From Collinsella aerofaciens (GTDB taxonomy: Bacteria; Actinomycetota; Coriobacteriia; Coriobacteriales; Coriobacteriaceae), in the NCBI GenBank assembly GCA_030841765.1, contig JAUUSS010000022.1, positions 1 to 23,919 of the forward strand: DNA of 23,919 bases, written 5' to 3'. The notes under the pieces were generated by a model. The model worked only from the letters and a program-made list of their open reading frames with translations, was not told where the DNA came from and ran no database searches. This document shows, in pieces, positions 22,409 to 23,919 of the stretch; the first letter of the stretch is position 1; each line of letters begins with the position of its first letter. Made by a program: the position numbers and the translations under genes.

Positions 22409-22988
22409 CGCAGGACTCCTCAGAGGTCTCGGCGGGCGTATAGGTGTAATACTGAGCCGGCTTGGATACAGACTTCTGACCATCATCGTCGCCCGCGGCG
22501 GCCTCGTCCTCGCCAATTAGGACGCGCTCGGTAGGCTGCTCGGCCTCCGCAGCGGCAGCGGCGAGCTTGCGATCGGCGTCGGCTGCAGGAGCCTTCACCT
22601 TATTGAAGAGCTTCTGCACAGCACCGGCGGCAGAGTCGGTCACGCTCGACACAGCATTGCTGGCCTCGGCCATGCTACCGGTGACCTCAGAAATGTCGCG
22701 AACCACGGCTTCGACCTCTACGAGATTGGAGGTAAGGGCATCAACTGCCGTCTTGCTCGACTTAAGCAGCGGCTCCATCTGGGCAAGTGCCGGCGTAAGC
22801 TCATCGACAGCGCCATCGAGCTTTGCCACCACAGGCTGAGCCTCGGCGATGGTGTTGTTGAGGTCGTTAACGGTCTTATCGAGCGAGTCGACAACGGTGC
22901 GGGTCTTGCGCAGGGTAAGCGCGAGCTCAACGATAGCCCACACGCCGGCAACGGCGAGCAGCAGCAAGGCGATTTGAATGGGACTCAT
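22401..22988 (-). CDS. DUF948 family membrane-anchored coiled-coil protein
   Basis: The 195-aa protein has one N-terminal transmembrane helix (about 4-26, IQIALLLLAVAGVWAIVEL). A long helical region rich in heptad-like hydrophobic spacing follows (about 30-140, with VVDSLDKTVNDLNNTIAEAQ). The tail is Ala/Glu/Asp-rich, ending in YYTYTPAETSEESCDE. This matches DUF948 (PF06103), the family of the B. subtilis general stress protein YtxG. The start is ATG at 22988 with GGAGG 5 nt upstream. It leads an operon with the RsbW-like and sigma genes, fitting a stress or envelope role. Topology suggests membrane anchoring with the coiled coil on one side; the orientation is not certain. Confidence 0.8.
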   Translation of the reverse strand: MSPIQIALLLLAVAGVWAIVELALTLRKTRTVVDSLDKTVNDLNNTIAEAQPVVAKLDGAVDELTPALAQMEPLLKSSKTAVDALTSNLVEVEAVVRDISEVTGSMAEASNAVSSVTDSAAGAVQKLFNKVKAPAADADRKLAAAAAEAEQPTERVLIGEDEAAAGDDDGQKSVSKPAQYYTYTPAETSEESCDE

Positions 22989-23067
22989 ACAAGCCTCCCA
23001 AAGGAATCGATATACAAACGTTTTCCATGGTACCCCAAAGGGGGCCGAACATGCCATTAGCAGCAAC

Positions 23068-23085
23068 GTGGGACAAAATTATCAG
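23068..23085. repeat. Second copy of the GTGGGACAAAA intergenic motif
   Basis: GTGGGACAAAATTATCAG at 23068-23085, just after the rarA stop codon, matches 16 of 18 bases of the sequence at 6435-6452 (GTGGGACAAAAATTTCAG). The facing arm that makes a hairpin at 6435-6467 is not found here, so this looks like a half-copy or remnant. Confidence 0.5.
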
Positions 23086-23088
23086 CAG

Positions 23089-23919
23089 CTACTTCGGTGC
23101 ATTCCCGCTGCGGTCGCGCTCACTTTGCTCTACGCGCCATTCTTCCCAACCGCGGCCGGCAGGCTGCCAAAATGCACCGCGTTCCAAGCCTTCGGGCAAA
23201 TAGCGCTGATCGACCCAGCCTTCGGGATAATCGTGCGGGTATTTATACACACCGTATTCATCGCTGCCCGGGCGATGGCGATCGCGCAGATAACTCGGCA
23301 CCTCGCGAAGCCCACTAGAATGTATATCGGCCAGCGCCGCATCAATCGAAGCCTCACACGCGTTGGATTTTGGCGCCAAGCACACATAGAGTGCAGCCTG
23401 AGCCAGGTTAATGCGGCACTCGGGATAGCCAATGACCTCGGCAGACTTAAACGCGGCATGCGCCACCAAAAGCGCCTGCGGGTCGGCGTTGCCAACATCC
23501 TCAGAAGCGTGAATCATAATGCGGCGAGCGATAAACTTAGGATCCTCCCCAGCATCGATCATGCGCGCGAGCCAATAGATCGTGGCATCGGGGTCGCTAC
23601 CGCGCATGGACTTGATGAACGCACTGATGATGTCGTAGTGCATGTCGCCGTTTTTGTCATACGTAAAGCCGCGACGCGGGTTGGCGATCTTCACGTCATC
23701 CACGGTGATGGGATATCGCTCCCCCGCCGCGGGCGCTGGCGTTCCCTCGGTATCGGGACGCGTGACGGCAATCTCGCTCGCAAGCTCGAGCGTCGTGAGC
23801 GCCGAGCGCGCATCACCCGCGGCCAGCGTGCAAATGGTCTTAACCGTATCCTCATCGGCCGAGAATTTGCCGTTCAGGCCCTGAGGTGCCTCGAGCGCAC
23901 GCTCGATAAGCATGGCGAT
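23089..23919 (-). CDS. rarA: Replication-associated recombination protein A, AAA+ ATPase (C-terminal part)
   Basis: RarA/MgsA is a AAA+ clamp-loader-like ATPase acting at stalled replication forks. Only the C-terminal 276 codons are present; the Walker motifs and the start lie beyond the right edge. The visible part includes the end of the AAA+ module (AAGDARSALTTLELA). It also includes the family's tetramerisation domain: YDKNGDMHYDIISAFIKSMRGSDPDATIYWLARMIDAGEDPKFIARR, HASEDVGNADPQALLVA and LAPKSNACEASI. The reading frame stays open to the window end. It is followed by 100 nt holding the DUF948 operon leader. Confidence 0.95.
   Translation of the reverse strand: MAMLIERALEAPQGLNGKFSADEDTVKTICTLAAGDARSALTTLELASEIAVTRPDTEGTPAPAAGERYPITVDDVKIANPRRGFTYDKNGDMHYDIISAFIKSMRGSDPDATIYWLARMIDAGEDPKFIARRIMIHASEDVGNADPQALLVAHAAFKSAEVIGYPECRINLAQAALYVCLAPKSNACEASIDAALADIHSSGLREVPSYLRDRHRPGSDEYGVYKYPHDYPEGWVDQRYLPEGLERGAFWQPAGRGWEEWRVEQSERDRSGNAPK

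Overview
The window is a GC-rich, densely packed bacterial chromosome segment. It contains 24 protein-coding genes, 23 on the minus strand and one (the RpiR-type regulator) on the plus strand. No tRNA, rRNA, CRISPR array, insertion sequence or phage gene was seen. Protein style and gene order (a fructose/general PTS cluster; alaS-ruvX-mltG-HAD-aroK-aroB; efp-Asp23-nusB-xseB-tlyA-nadK-recN; a SigB/SigF-type sigma factor operon) suggest a gut actinobacterium of the class Coriobacteriia, most like Collinsella. This is an inference from family resemblance, not a database match.

Region 1 (1-6470) is sugar uptake. On the minus strand the order is fruA (fused fructose EII), ptsH (HPr), ptsI (enzyme I), fruK (1-phosphofructokinase, running off the left edge). 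Together these form a complete phosphoenolpyruvate-to-fructose relay plus the next glycolytic step. An RpiR/SIS-domain regulator is divergent from fruA, and the gap between them carries dyads that could be its operators. The gaps hold a fruA terminator, a perfect 24-bp inverted repeat, a possible ribosome-site-masking structure before ptsH, and a terminator-like hairpin between ptsH and ptsI.

Region 2 (6486-11640) is a tight seven-gene housekeeping run: efp, Asp23-like, nusB, xseB, tlyA, nadK, recN, with gaps of 2-26 nt or overlaps. It has its own promoter before efp and a hairpin after recN. Region 3 (11686-12996) is a single M24 aminopeptidase gene with a strong terminator and a long structured leader.

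Region 4 (13003-19753) is alaS, ruvX, mltG, a YqeG-like HAD phosphatase, shikimate kinase aroK, and an AroB-like gene. The last has kept its position beside aroK but lost the residues needed for dehydroquinate synthase chemistry. Region 5 (19752-22988) is a stress-type operon: a DUF948 membrane coiled-coil protein, a small RsbW-like protein lacking its ATP-binding motifs, a SigB/SigF-family sigma factor, and an AI-2E-family membrane protein. Region 6 is the C-terminal part of rarA/mgsA, cut by the right edge.

The most unusual items are the AroB-like probable pseudoenzyme, the ATP-site-less RsbW-like protein beside its sigma factor, the small family of intergenic hairpins beginning with GGGAC, and the RNA structures before ptsH and the aminopeptidase gene.
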